Positions 1 through 8,026 of a stretch of DNA of 32,527 nt are shown in pieces (position 1 is the first letter of the stretch; each line of letters starts with the position of its first letter). A model generated the notes under the pieces. That model saw only the letters and a list, made by a program, of their open reading frames with translations, was not told where the DNA came from and did not search any database. The position numbers and the translations under genes were made by a program. The stretch is from Nostocales cyanobacterium LEGE 12452. Lineage in GTDB: Bacteria; Cyanobacteriota; Cyanobacteriia; Cyanobacteriales; Nostocaceae. Where the stretch lies: the NCBI GenBank assembly GCA_015206945.1, contig JADEXV010000070.1:1-32527 (forward strand). The letters run 5' to 3'.

Positions 1-2
1 GT

Positions 3-2348
3 ACCTATAGTGTCCTGGCTTCTGAAGACAGTCGCTCAAATGATGCAATTGAAAAAACTATCAAACAGTTGCAGAACGCCTGGTTCCAATTTACTGGACA
101 AATCCACGGTGTTCGGCAAGAACGAATCGAAACAATTTTACGGGATAGTTTTACTTCTGGGTTTCAACGGTGGGAACAACTTTTTACTAACTCAATGGGG
201 CTTTCAGTACGAGCAGTCACAAGTGAGGAAGTATGGTCAATTCTTTGGAGTCAGTTTAACCGTAGCGATGCACCCAAAGTTCCCAATCCCCTCATATTAG
301 ATGAAGAGGGGCTTCGAGAAGTTCAAACCAGCGATTTCCATATTCGCCACCTGATGCTGGAGAATGAGAAATCTGTCCCTTTTCTCGATCGCAGTTGGGT
401 AAGACTGCAAGACAAGTATATCGGCGTTCTCCAGTTTAGCGAAAAGCCCCAAGGCTGGGTAGACGAATACGCCCAGCTTCGATACCTTTGGGAGGTAATA
501 TCCAAAGAAAAAATTTCCGACACTGAGATTATCTGCCAGCTATCTAAAGCTAACCAGGGACTCGCCAAAACTGCCCTTCAACGGATTACCAAACAGTCAA
601 TTACTTCCAGCGCGATGTCTTCTGAGAAGGGATCAATTGACGTAAAAGCCAATATGAACATCGAGGAAGCGGTCAAGGCACAAGAAACTATCCTCAGAGG
701 CAGCTTACCCATCCATACTGCCGTTGTTTTTTGTGTTCATCGTCATAGTCGTCAAAAACTCGATGAAGCTTGCCAATACCTTTCTAGCTGCTTCTTGCGG
801 CCTGCCGTAGTTGATAGAGAAATTGAGTATGCTTGGAAGACATGGTTACAATGTGTACCTATCGTCTGGGAAAACCTACTCACAAGACCCTTTAACCGTC
901 GCCTCCCCTATTTCTCATCAGAAGTTCCCGGACTCATGCCGATAGTTAGAACGGCTACGGGAGATAAATCCGGGTTTGAGCTAATTGCTGAAGAGGGAGG
1001 AACTCCAGTACATCTCGACTTGTACAAGCAGCACAAAAATCTCGCCATTTTCGGTACTACCCGTGCTGGTAAATCTGTCTTAGTAGCAGGTCTGTTAACA
1101 CCTGCCTTGGCTCAAGACATTCCCGTAATTGCACTTGATTATCCCAAACCCGATGGTACTAGTACGTTTACCGACTATACCAAATTTATGGGAGAAGAAG
1201 GGGCATATTTCGATATTAGTAAAGAATCAAACAATCTATTTGAATTACCTGATTTAAGGGGGTATGAGCCGGAAGTTATTAAAGAAAGGATGACAGATTT
1301 CAAGGAATTCTTGAAATCTACATTAATGATTATGGTACTAGGGACAAATCCTGTAGGAATAAGTCCGACAACGGTATCAAATATCGAAAGTATCATTACA
1401 ATCACAATTGAAACTTTCTACAACGATGAGGATATCAAACTTCGGTACAAGCTAGCACTAGAAAATGGATTAGGAACACCTGAATGGGCAGATATTCCCA
1501 CACTTAAAGATTTCTATAATTATTGTTCGCCTGGGTTTATCAAACTCGATTCAATCACTAATAATAGTAAAGAAATTCTTGATGCTCTTGACCAAATCAG
1601 ATTGCGATTAAAGTTCTGGTTAAACTCACGAGTTGGACAATCAATCGCCAATCCATCTAGCTTTAAAACTGATGCACGACTACTGGTATTCGCACTGCGA
1701 TCGCTTGGGAGTGAAGCTGATGCAGCAGTCCTTGCCCTTAGCGCCTATTCCGCAGCATTACGTAGAGCTTTATCATCCAAAGTATCAATATTTTTCTTAG
1801 ACGAAGCGCCGATTTTATTCAGTTTTGACAGCATAGCCGAGTTAATTGGTAGACTCTGTGCCAACGGAGCAAAAGCAGGTATACGTGTAATTTTATCTGC
1901 CCAAGAACCAGAAAGTATTTTCCAAAGTAAGTCTGCTTCCAAGATATTTGCTAACATCACGACCCGCCTTATCGGTCGGATTCAAACATCATCTGTTGAC
2001 CCATTTGTTAACAGGTTTAAATATCCTTATGAAATCATCTCACGCAATAGTACCGAAGCATTCTTCCCAAAACGTGAAAGTATTTATTCACAGTGGTTAC
2101 TTGACGATAATGGCAAACTTACTTTCTGTAGGTATTATCCTGCTTATTGCTTACTTGCAGCAGTAGCAAATAACCCAAATGAGCAAGAATTACGCACTCT
2201 ATTTCTCAATAAATATGCCGATAATCCAATGCTGGGTATGGTGAAATTTTCAGAAAGCTACATACAAATGCTTCGGGGAGATGAGTTAAGCCCAGAAGCA
2301 CAACAATTATTGGATAACAATAACAATCAGCAATTAAAGCCAGCATAA
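3..2348 (+). CDS. VirB4/TraC-like conjugation ATPase (5' end outside window)
   Basis: This is a cytoplasmic ATPase expected to power assembly of the type IV secretion channel and pilus. The frame is open without a stop to the left edge, so the true start is upstream; the TTG at 69 is only an internal codon. The Walker A motif GTTRAGKS is at 1053-1076 and the Walker B stretch IFFLDEAP at about 1790-1812. A late 'ILSAQEP' segment fits the RecA-like sensor region of VirB4/TraC/TraG ATPases. The N-terminal third, with no ATPase motif, matches the VirB4 N-terminal domain by position only. About 781 residues are visible, a normal VirB4 size. It is followed by secreted and membrane T4SS genes in the same direction. 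VirB4 is preferred over VirD4 because a separate VirD4/TraG gene lies at 9590. Confidence 0.82.
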   Translation, partial: TYSVLASEDSRSNDAIEKTIKQLQNAWFQFTGQIHGVRQERIETILRDSFTSGFQRWEQLFTNSMGLSVRAVTSEEVWSILWSQFNRSDAPKVPNPLILDEEGLREVQTSDFHIRHLMLENEKSVPFLDRSWVRLQDKYIGVLQFSEKPQGWVDEYAQLRYLWEVISKEKISDTEIICQLSKANQGLAKTALQRITKQSITSSAMSSEKGSIDVKANMNIEEAVKAQETILRGSLPIHTAVVFCVHRHSRQKLDEACQYLSSCFLRPAVVDREIEYAWKTWLQCVPIVWENLLTRPFNRRLPYFSSEVPGLMPIVRTATGDKSGFELIAEEGGTPVHLDLYKQHKNLAIFGTTRAGKSVLVAGLLTPALAQDIPVIALDYPKPDGTSTFTDYTKFMGEEGAYFDISKESNNLFELPDLRGYEPEVIKERMTDFKEFLKSTLMIMVLGTNPVGISPTTVSNIESIITITIETFYNDEDIKLRYKLALENGLGTPEWADIPTLKDFYNYCSPGFIKLDSITNNSKEILDALDQIRLRLKFWLNSRVGQSIANPSSFKTDARLLVFALRSLGSEADAAVLALSAYSAALRRALSSKVSIFFLDEAPILFSFDSIAELIGRLCANGAKAGIRVILSAQEPESIFQSKSASKIFANITTRLIGRIQTSSVDPFVNRFKYPYEIISRNSTEAFFPKRESIYSQWLLDDNGKLTFCRYYPAYCLLAAVANNPNEQELRTLFLNKYADNPMLGMVKFSESYIQMLRGDELSPEAQQLLDNNNNQQLKPA

Positions 2349-2460
2349 ATTATAGAAGAAAAGCTAAGAATAATCTGGATTTATAAAGATAAGAATCAAT
2401 AACTCATAAACAAGTGGCTTAACTTTAATTGCCACATTGATTATTTTATCCACGAAAAGT

Positions 2461-3192
2461 ATGAGACAAAAGTTCAAGTTTACTAAGAAAGGAGTAATAA
2501 TCGGGTCAATCATTGGTCTGGTTACTTTACTCGGTACAGCACCCAGTTATGCCTTTTCAATTGACGATTTTTTCAAGGTTTTAGGCAAATTCAATAACTA
2601 TTTTGAGGAAACCAAAAACGAACTCACCGCAGCAGCTAATGAATGGGGTGGGATGAAAGGCGAAGCTAAAACTGCTATTCAGACTGGCAGTATGGATATG
2701 CCAGACCCAGTAAATTCAGCCGAAAAGCTCAAGGAGCAACTCAAGAGCAAGGGGAACTGGAATGAAAGTAACACAGTTGAAGGTGCTGTAGGTGCAGCTA
2801 ACGAACTGGAGAGAGAAACCACCCGCGCTACGATCGCCAGCGTCTTAGGGGAAATCGGCCAGGAACGTACCAAAAATGAAATAGAAGCAACTGAACAAAC
2901 TGTAGCTGAGGCCAAAGAACTCGCGGAATCTGCACAGGCAATGGATGCTTCACAAAACATTCTTAAAGTAATTGCTGCCCAAAACTCGCAAATTGTCTCA
3001 ATGTTGGGGCAATCCCGCACCGACGGACTGCAAGCACGGCACGATGTCCAGCAAACTAACCTGATGCTAAGTCAACTTGCCGAACAGGGGGCAAGCGATC
3101 GCCGTCGTCAAAACCTGATGATGGACGGTATCAGTGCCCAGTACATCGAAATCAGCGGGTTTAGTAGTCTCAAAACTACAGCAGGTGAATAA
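2461..3192 (+). CDS. TrbJ/VirB5-like secreted T4SS protein
   Basis: A 243-residue exported protein. The ATG at 2461 is chosen because it begins a classic signal peptide: basic RQKFKFTKK, then a hydrophobic GSIIGLVTLLG core and a likely cut after PSYA. An upstream in-frame TTG at 2437 would add eight residues that fit poorly. The mature part is almost all helical and rich in A, E and Q, with coiled-coil-like stretches. It has the 'NQNILKVIAAQNSQI / QQTNLMLSQLAEQ' style of TrbJ/VirB5 proteins, which sit at the pilus tip or in the periplasm. Its place between the VirB4-like and TrbL/VirB6-like genes matches the usual T4SS order. Assignment is by architecture and context, not by a diagnostic motif; a generic periplasmic coiled-coil protein is the alternative. 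Confidence 0.6.
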   Translation: MRQKFKFTKKGVIIGSIIGLVTLLGTAPSYAFSIDDFFKVLGKFNNYFEETKNELTAAANEWGGMKGEAKTAIQTGSMDMPDPVNSAEKLKEQLKSKGNWNESNTVEGAVGAANELERETTRATIASVLGEIGQERTKNEIEATEQTVAEAKELAESAQAMDASQNILKVIAAQNSQIVSMLGQSRTDGLQARHDVQQTNLMLSQLAEQGASDRRRQNLMMDGISAQYIEISGFSSLKTTAGE

Positions 3193-3206
3193 TTCACCCT
3201 AATCAA

Positions 3207-3235
3207 TTGGTCATCTCTGCAATTGAGATGACCAA
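3207..3235 (+). terminator. Hairpin between TrbJ-like and TrbL-like genes
   Basis: Perfect 11-bp arms TTGGTCATCTC (3207-3217) and GAGATGACCAA (3225-3235) enclose a 7-nt loop. There is no run of T after it, so it may attenuate or stabilise mRNA rather than stop transcription. A second small dyad, GGTGAAT/ATTCACC, covers the stop codon of the preceding gene (3184-3198). Confidence 0.45.
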
Positions 3236-3261
3236 ACCTTCACGCCTGTTAACCAAGTGCT

Positions 3262-4413
3262 ATGTTAGAACACCTCATAATTGCAACCGACCCATTTTTT
3301 GGACAAGACATTTTAGAAAATGCCGCCGCTGGAGCGCAATTAGTAGCTGAAGGTTTCAATGAACTTTGGCAAGAAACCCTCAACGGTAGCTTATACGGCT
3401 CGATGTGCAAAGTTGGTCAGTTTTTTGCGATCGCCACACTTACCCTTTTTATGGTTGAGTTAGGCAAAAACTGGATAAATCAAGAAGATATGAAAGCTCT
3501 CTCCAGTTGGATATGGCCCATCCTGGTTATCGGGCTACTAGCTAACAATGGCACTTTACTCAGAAGTGGAACACTCGCCATACGAGGATATATTAATACT
3601 GTCAATAATGACATTCTTGAATTTACCGCTGCTGGAGCAAACCTAGAAGTAGCATTCAATCGGGCAGTTGGCAATATTGCCCTCCAGCAGCAAGTAGGGG
3701 CGGCAATGGAAAGATGCCGCTCAATCCCTGGTAACACGCAAGATTCAATCACCTGCTTGCAAGAAGCAGAAGCAGAACTCAAAACCTCTGCGCCCGATCT
3801 ATTTAAAGGAGAAGCCCCCGATAGCGGTAGTTGGGAATTTAACCCACTTCAGGCTTTATCTGATGCCAAAGATGCGCTCAACGACCTCTCCCCCGGTCAA
3901 ATTGCTGAAAAGATTGGTAATTCTATCACCAGTACAATCGGCTCGATGATTACCGGATTTGTCGCAGTAATCCTCCTCGCCCTAAATAACGCTTACCAGT
4001 GGGGTATCGAATTCACGATGCTTTTAACTGCCCTACTTGGCCCGTTGGCAATAGGCGGTTCACTACTCCCCTTTGGCGCGAAACCTATTTTCGCTTGGCT
4101 AACTGGTTATTTCACTGTTGGAATGGCGAAACTCTGCTTCAACATGATTATTGGTTTGTGCGGACAACTTATTGCTAATTCCGAACAAAACCAACCGATG
4201 ATATTTCTCCTTTTTGTTGGGTTGGTTTCTCCTATCCTTTCATCTGCATTAGCCGCAGGTGGTGGAATAGCTGTTTGGACAGGATTAGGTAAAACAGTAG
4301 CATTTGGATCTGAAATTGCAGCAGGAATCGCTACTGGTGGAGCAAGTACAACTGCAACGGTTGCTGTCAATGCCACCAAATTTGTTAGTTCCAAAATTAA
4401 AGTTAAAAAGTAA
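3262..4413 (+). CDS. TrbL/VirB6-like polytopic inner-membrane protein
   Basis: A 383-residue protein with about six hydrophobic segments: near residues 50-68, 82-98, 215-240, 248-270, 277-300 and 312-345. A polar loop of roughly 110 residues with two Cys (RCRS... and TCLQ) lies between the second and third. This layout, and the Gly/Ala-rich last segments ending in a basic tail (KIKVKK), fit the TrbL/VirB6 family, which forms part of the inner-membrane channel. It follows the TrbJ/VirB5-like gene, the same order as in many conjugation clusters. The ATG at 3262 has no strong Shine-Dalgarno sequence, which is usual for cyanobacteria. Confidence 0.7.
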   Translation: MLEHLIIATDPFFGQDILENAAAGAQLVAEGFNELWQETLNGSLYGSMCKVGQFFAIATLTLFMVELGKNWINQEDMKALSSWIWPILVIGLLANNGTLLRSGTLAIRGYINTVNNDILEFTAAGANLEVAFNRAVGNIALQQQVGAAMERCRSIPGNTQDSITCLQEAEAELKTSAPDLFKGEAPDSGSWEFNPLQALSDAKDALNDLSPGQIAEKIGNSITSTIGSMITGFVAVILLALNNAYQWGIEFTMLLTALLGPLAIGGSLLPFGAKPIFAWLTGYFTVGMAKLCFNMIIGLCGQLIANSEQNQPMIFLLFVGLVSPILSSALAAGGGIAVWTGLGKTVAFGSEIAAGIATGGASTTATVAVNATKFVSSKIKVKK

Positions 4414-4416
4414 TTA

Positions 4417-4449
4417 GTCAGAATTCAGGAGTCAGAATTCAGGAGTCAG
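4417..4449 (+). repeat. 14-bp tandem repeat (gtcagaattcagga)
   Basis: Two exact copies, 4417-4430 and 4431-4444, are followed by a partial third (gtcag). Each contains an EcoRI-type palindrome. It begins right after the TrbL-like stop codon and leads directly into a four-helix-bundle gene remnant, so both probably arrived together. Confidence 0.8.
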
Positions 4450-4451
4450 CC

Positions 4452-4553
4452 AAGACATTTCAAGATTTGATAATTTGGCAAAAAACACATCAGTTTGTTT
4501 TATTAGTATGTCAATTTACTAGTGAATTTACTAAATCGCAAATATATGCTTAA
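4452..4553 (+). pseudogene. Remnant of a four-helix-bundle (S23-type) protein gene
   Basis: Reading from 4452 to the TAA at 4551-4553 gives KTFQDLIIWQKTHQFVL followed by LVCQFTSEFTKSQIYA. This is the start of the 'FQDLIVWQKAHQ...FPKSEIYGLTSQ' four-helix-bundle family (TIGR02436 type) common in Nostoc. Only about 34 codons remain, no start codon is present in frame, and the rest of the roughly 120-residue protein is missing. The remnant ends inside the start region of the VirB8-like gene in another frame. Confidence 0.65.
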
Positions 4554-5331
4554 ACCTAAGTCTAAATCTCAACCAGCCCGCCTTCTCAGTTATGGTCAAT
4601 CTACCTCTACACCTATTGCAATGGCAATCACCATAACAGCAGGAGGAACTATTCTATCTATCCTATTGCAAATTGTAAATATTGGTATGAGTTCTAGCAC
4701 AAATCGTCATGTCAAAGGCATGACGGTTGTTCAACTCCAAGATGGCTCTATTTCACCTGGTAAATTTGCTGCTCCCAACGAACGTGAAGACGAAACTATC
4801 AAACGCTTTATCTCAGATAGCATGATTAAAATGTTCGGTTGGAACGGAATAATCGAAGCAACAGAGAATGGCGAAAACGTTACCAAACCTGATAAAGGAA
4901 TAGATGTTCAAACAACAAAAAATAGTAGAAAAAGAATTCCGACTAGAGCTTGGGAAGCTGCATTTGCACTATCTGAAAATCAAGATTTTCGGGCAAACTT
5001 CCTCAAAAAGTTAGCAGAAATTGTCCCAAATGGTGTATTTAACGGTGAGGTTCAAGTCTCACTCGTCACCCGCCATATCTCTGAACCCAGAAAAATCAAG
5101 GATGGAAAGTGGGAGGTTGATTATATCGGCACGCTTGTAAGCTTTGATAGAAATGAAAATCAAGGTAAAGGAATCGCCTTTAACAAAACAATTACTGTCG
5201 AAGCTATCGATACTCCCAAGTTACCAGCCAAGCCAACTGAACTTGATAAAAAAATTTATTTAGTACGAGAGCCAGGTTTAGAAATTACTCAAATTGTTGA
5301 TTATAATCTCGGCAAAAAAGAAAATAATTAG
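4546..5331 (+). CDS. VirB8-like bitopic T4SS protein
   Basis: A 261-residue protein from the ATG at 4546. A GTG at 4522 would add eight residues, but that sequence belongs to a four-helix-bundle gene remnant in another frame, so it was rejected. It has a short basic/polar N-terminus, one membrane segment at about residues 23-45 (AMAITITAGGTILSILLQIV), then a soluble domain of about 200 residues. The late 'GKWEVDYIGTLVSF' beta-strand segment resembles the periplasmic NTF2-like fold of VirB8/TrbF proteins. It lies between the VirB6-like and VirB10-like genes. Similarity is structural and positional; no unique signature was seen. Confidence 0.5.
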   Translation: MLKPKSKSQPARLLSYGQSTSTPIAMAITITAGGTILSILLQIVNIGMSSSTNRHVKGMTVVQLQDGSISPGKFAAPNEREDETIKRFISDSMIKMFGWNGIIEATENGENVTKPDKGIDVQTTKNSRKRIPTRAWEAAFALSENQDFRANFLKKLAEIVPNGVFNGEVQVSLVTRHISEPRKIKDGKWEVDYIGTLVSFDRNENQGKGIAFNKTITVEAIDTPKLPAKPTELDKKIYLVREPGLEITQIVDYNLGKKENN

Positions 5332-5348
5332 TAATTAGATACCAAAAT

Positions 5349-7199
5349 ATGTTACAGCTACAAGATGAGGCTTCAAATAAGCATGAATTATCTTCCGTAG
5401 ATCGTCTTTTACCAATCGAGAGTAAAGATATAAAACCTGTAGAAGATGAACTGGAAGGTTCACAATATGAGGTGGCTGAAGAAGATGAACTGGAAGTAGA
5501 AGACCCCGCATTAATACAAACTAAACACGATTTTGTCACATCCCCCTGGTCAAGATTAGGAATTATTGGTGGTGCATTCGGTGCTGGGTTCCTAGTTATA
5601 TTTGTTGTCCTCAACGGCATGATGAATGGGGGTGGTAAAAATGCCAAAAAACCAGAAGTAACCCCTACCCCCACTCCCACAGTTGCCGCATCTGAGAAAA
5701 AAGATGGGGATGTTTATGCCAAGCTTGCCCTTGCCAAGCAACAGGAAGAACTTGATGCACTAAATGGTAAAGGCAAGACAGAAGACAAAGAAGAGAAAAA
5801 GGAAGGTACTGAAGAAGAACAATCTAAAAACAAAGAGAAAACACGTTCTACTCGACAACGAAGGGTAGTCGCTCAACAAACTCCCCCTACTTCCAGAAGA
5901 CGTGTATACCGAGAAGAAGCACCCGAAACTGTTAGACCAAGACGTAGAGAAGTCGCCTCACAGCCAATAGCACCCCTGCGTCCTAGCGCTCCTCTGCCAA
6001 AATTTGCCAAACAAATAGTTGCCAGCAACCAGAGTGTCGCTAAAGACCCAATAGCCGAACTCGAACGCCTGCGTAGCCTGGGTTCGGTTGGTCGGGTTGA
6101 TTATATGTTAGCCAGTACCACTGTCAGTGAACCTACAAGTACAACAGTACAAGAACTTACAGCTAAAACTAAAGAAACATTACGCCCAGCAGAACAAAAT
6201 ACCAATCACTCCCGTCGTCGCCGTAACCGCCGCAGCGAGAATACCGAAACAGTTGCCAACACTCCCAGTCAAATTGAAGAACTGCGCCCGCGCTGGGAAC
6301 CTGTAACCACAAACGACAGTACTCCAGAGTATAGCAATACTGGTGATGAAGAGAACAATCAAGCCGTACCAGTTATTTATAGCTTCTTGGTAGAAAAACC
6401 ACAAACTAGCTCAGAACTTGCCAGTACCAAAGAACAAACTTTAGAATCTAGTTTTGCTGGTAATAAAGAAAACAATTCCCCTCGGCAAGTCGAACGAGTT
6501 GCAAATGCCTACCTGCCAGAAGAAGCACAGATACTTCAAGAAACACAACCACAGTATCTAGTTGTCGGTTCGTTTGCAAGTGCAACCCTCGTAACTCCGC
6601 TCGTGATGTCCCAAATCAACAATAACGGTCGTTCCCAAGAGCAGACAAATACGTTACGGTTTGTCGCCCAGTTGAACGAGCCGCTTTACAGCAATACTGG
6701 CGAAATAGCCATTCCAGCAGGAACACAGGTAACTATCGCCATGATTTCGGTTGATAGCACATCAGGCGTGCGTGCCGAAGTCACGGCCATCCTCAAAGAC
6801 GGAACCGAATACCCCCTATCACCCGGAACGATATCAGTCCTGGGAGAGGCAGGTTCCCCCCTAGCCGCCAGACCCTACGATGACAAGGGGTCTGAAATAG
6901 CCAAATACGATACCACTTTAGGAACAATAGCTGGTCTTGCCAAGGTAGGGGAAATTATCAACCAGCCAGATGAAGAAGTCACAGAAGATTTGCCTTTAGG
7001 TGGGACAAGAACCCGCAGCCGCAATAACAACCGCAACCTGGGAGCTGCCTTTCTTGAAGGTGCCTTTGGCAAACTTGGCGAAACAGTCAGCAAGCGGACA
7101 GAACGTGCCACTGACGAAATCAACCGCCGTCCCAATGTCTGGTATGTGCCTAAAGACACCAAAATCACAATCAAAGTCGATAGGTCAATCAAGCTGTGA
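5349..7199 (+). CDS. VirB10/TrbI-like T4SS scaffold protein
   Basis: A 616-residue protein with the VirB10 plan. It has an acidic cytoplasmic N-terminus (residues 1-65) and one transmembrane helix (about 71-91, GIIGGAFGAGFLVIFVVLNG). A long low-complexity periplasmic part follows, rich in P, T, E and Arg pairs (about 100-330). The C-terminal beta-rich TrbI/VirB10 domain starts near 435 with 'RFVAQLNEPLYSNTGEIAIPAG', then VTI, 'GVRAEVTAILKDGTEYPL' and a conserved Gly-rich end. VirB10 spans both membranes and senses energy from the channel ATPases. Its length exceeds the usual 380-480 residues because of the linker. It overlaps the next gene by 4 bases. Confidence 0.75.
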   Translation: MLQLQDEASNKHELSSVDRLLPIESKDIKPVEDELEGSQYEVAEEDELEVEDPALIQTKHDFVTSPWSRLGIIGGAFGAGFLVIFVVLNGMMNGGGKNAKKPEVTPTPTPTVAASEKKDGDVYAKLALAKQQEELDALNGKGKTEDKEEKKEGTEEEQSKNKEKTRSTRQRRVVAQQTPPTSRRRVYREEAPETVRPRRREVASQPIAPLRPSAPLPKFAKQIVASNQSVAKDPIAELERLRSLGSVGRVDYMLASTTVSEPTSTTVQELTAKTKETLRPAEQNTNHSRRRRNRRSENTETVANTPSQIEELRPRWEPVTTNDSTPEYSNTGDEENNQAVPVIYSFLVEKPQTSSELASTKEQTLESSFAGNKENNSPRQVERVANAYLPEEAQILQETQPQYLVVGSFASATLVTPLVMSQINNNGRSQEQTNTLRFVAQLNEPLYSNTGEIAIPAGTQVTIAMISVDSTSGVRAEVTAILKDGTEYPLSPGTISVLGEAGSPLAARPYDDKGSEIAKYDTTLGTIAGLAKVGEIINQPDEEVTEDLPLGGTRTRSRNNNRNLGAAFLEGAFGKLGETVSKRTERATDEINRRPNVWYVPKDTKITIKVDRSIKL

Positions 7200-8020
7200 A
7201 ATTCAGAGATATAGCCAGCTTTAGTTTAATGATGCCCTGCGCGATCGCCTTTGGCGGATGCCTCACCATTGCCACCGTGCTTGCACCAAATCAACTTGTA
7301 CAAGCAAATACTATCCGTCAAGTTGCAGCGTCCCAGGTGTCAGGGGAAAATGCCCAATTGCAGACAGTTAAGGTCTGGCCTGGACATGGGGTATCAATAT
7401 CGTTCTACAACACCAGAGAAGTCATCAAGAAAATCTGGCTGGATGACCCATCTAGGTTTGTTTTTGATGTAGACGGATGTCTTGAAGGTTTAGGTAAGTG
7501 TTCTGGAAACAGTACGGGCGCAGGACTAATTCACATTCGCCGCATCGAGACAGTCAAAATCCCCGGTTTACCACAAGCTTCTTACGGGGGGCACATGACA
7601 GTAATTACCGAATCTGGCTCAACAAGGAAAAGCTATCACTTTCGGATTGTAGCGGGCAGTGGCACACCAGAGTACAGCCAAATTGAAATTATTGGCGATA
7701 CTCCCAGCAAACCTGAAGAAGTAAAACCAAAGGTCAGTTACACCGCATTATCTGATAGCAGACATATCGCTAAAGGAATGCAAGTTGCCTTAAAAAACCA
7801 GTGGGTTACTACAGATAGCAAACTTTGGAAGCGTCTGAACCAACTTGTGGAGTTGCGATCGCAAGGAGAGGAACTTGTCGTCGCCGCCAGCACCACCGGA
7901 GTATCAATGCAATTGGTTGAAAAACTCATGCTGCTAGGTGGAAAACGCTTGTTAGAAATACCGCCACAGCGCAATAACCCTCTCACAACAACAAATCCAG
8001 GTAAAACAAGTTTTAGATAA
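7196..8020 (+). CDS. VirB9/TraK-like secreted outer-membrane core component
   Basis: A 274-residue protein starting at a GTG that overlaps the preceding stop (GTGA), so translation is probably coupled to the VirB10-like gene. It has a signal peptide (KFRD, then a hydrophobic stretch to about residue 30, cut near VQA-N at 37). The mature part is beta-rich with 'VKVWPGHGVSISF', 'IKKIWLDDPSRFVFDVDG' and 'HMTVITESGSTRKSYHFRIV', the style of VirB9/TraK secretin-associated domains that read out DNA transport at the outer membrane. The last 80 residues look like an extra helical tail. Family is inferred from this pattern and from pairing with VirB10; a cyanobacteria-specific variant is likely. Confidence 0.5.
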   Translation: MKFRDIASFSLMMPCAIAFGGCLTIATVLAPNQLVQANTIRQVAASQVSGENAQLQTVKVWPGHGVSISFYNTREVIKKIWLDDPSRFVFDVDGCLEGLGKCSGNSTGAGLIHIRRIETVKIPGLPQASYGGHMTVITESGSTRKSYHFRIVAGSGTPEYSQIEIIGDTPSKPEEVKPKVSYTALSDSRHIAKGMQVALKNQWVTTDSKLWKRLNQLVELRSQGEELVVAASTTGVSMQLVEKLMLLGGKRLLEIPPQRNNPLTTTNPGKTSFR

Positions 8021-8026
8021 CCAGTT

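Noticed and set aside
69..300. TTG at 69 (or GTG at 10) as the start of a gene
   Set aside because: The VirB4-like frame is open to the left edge with protein-like sequence before 69; the frame from 10 is an overlapping shadow.
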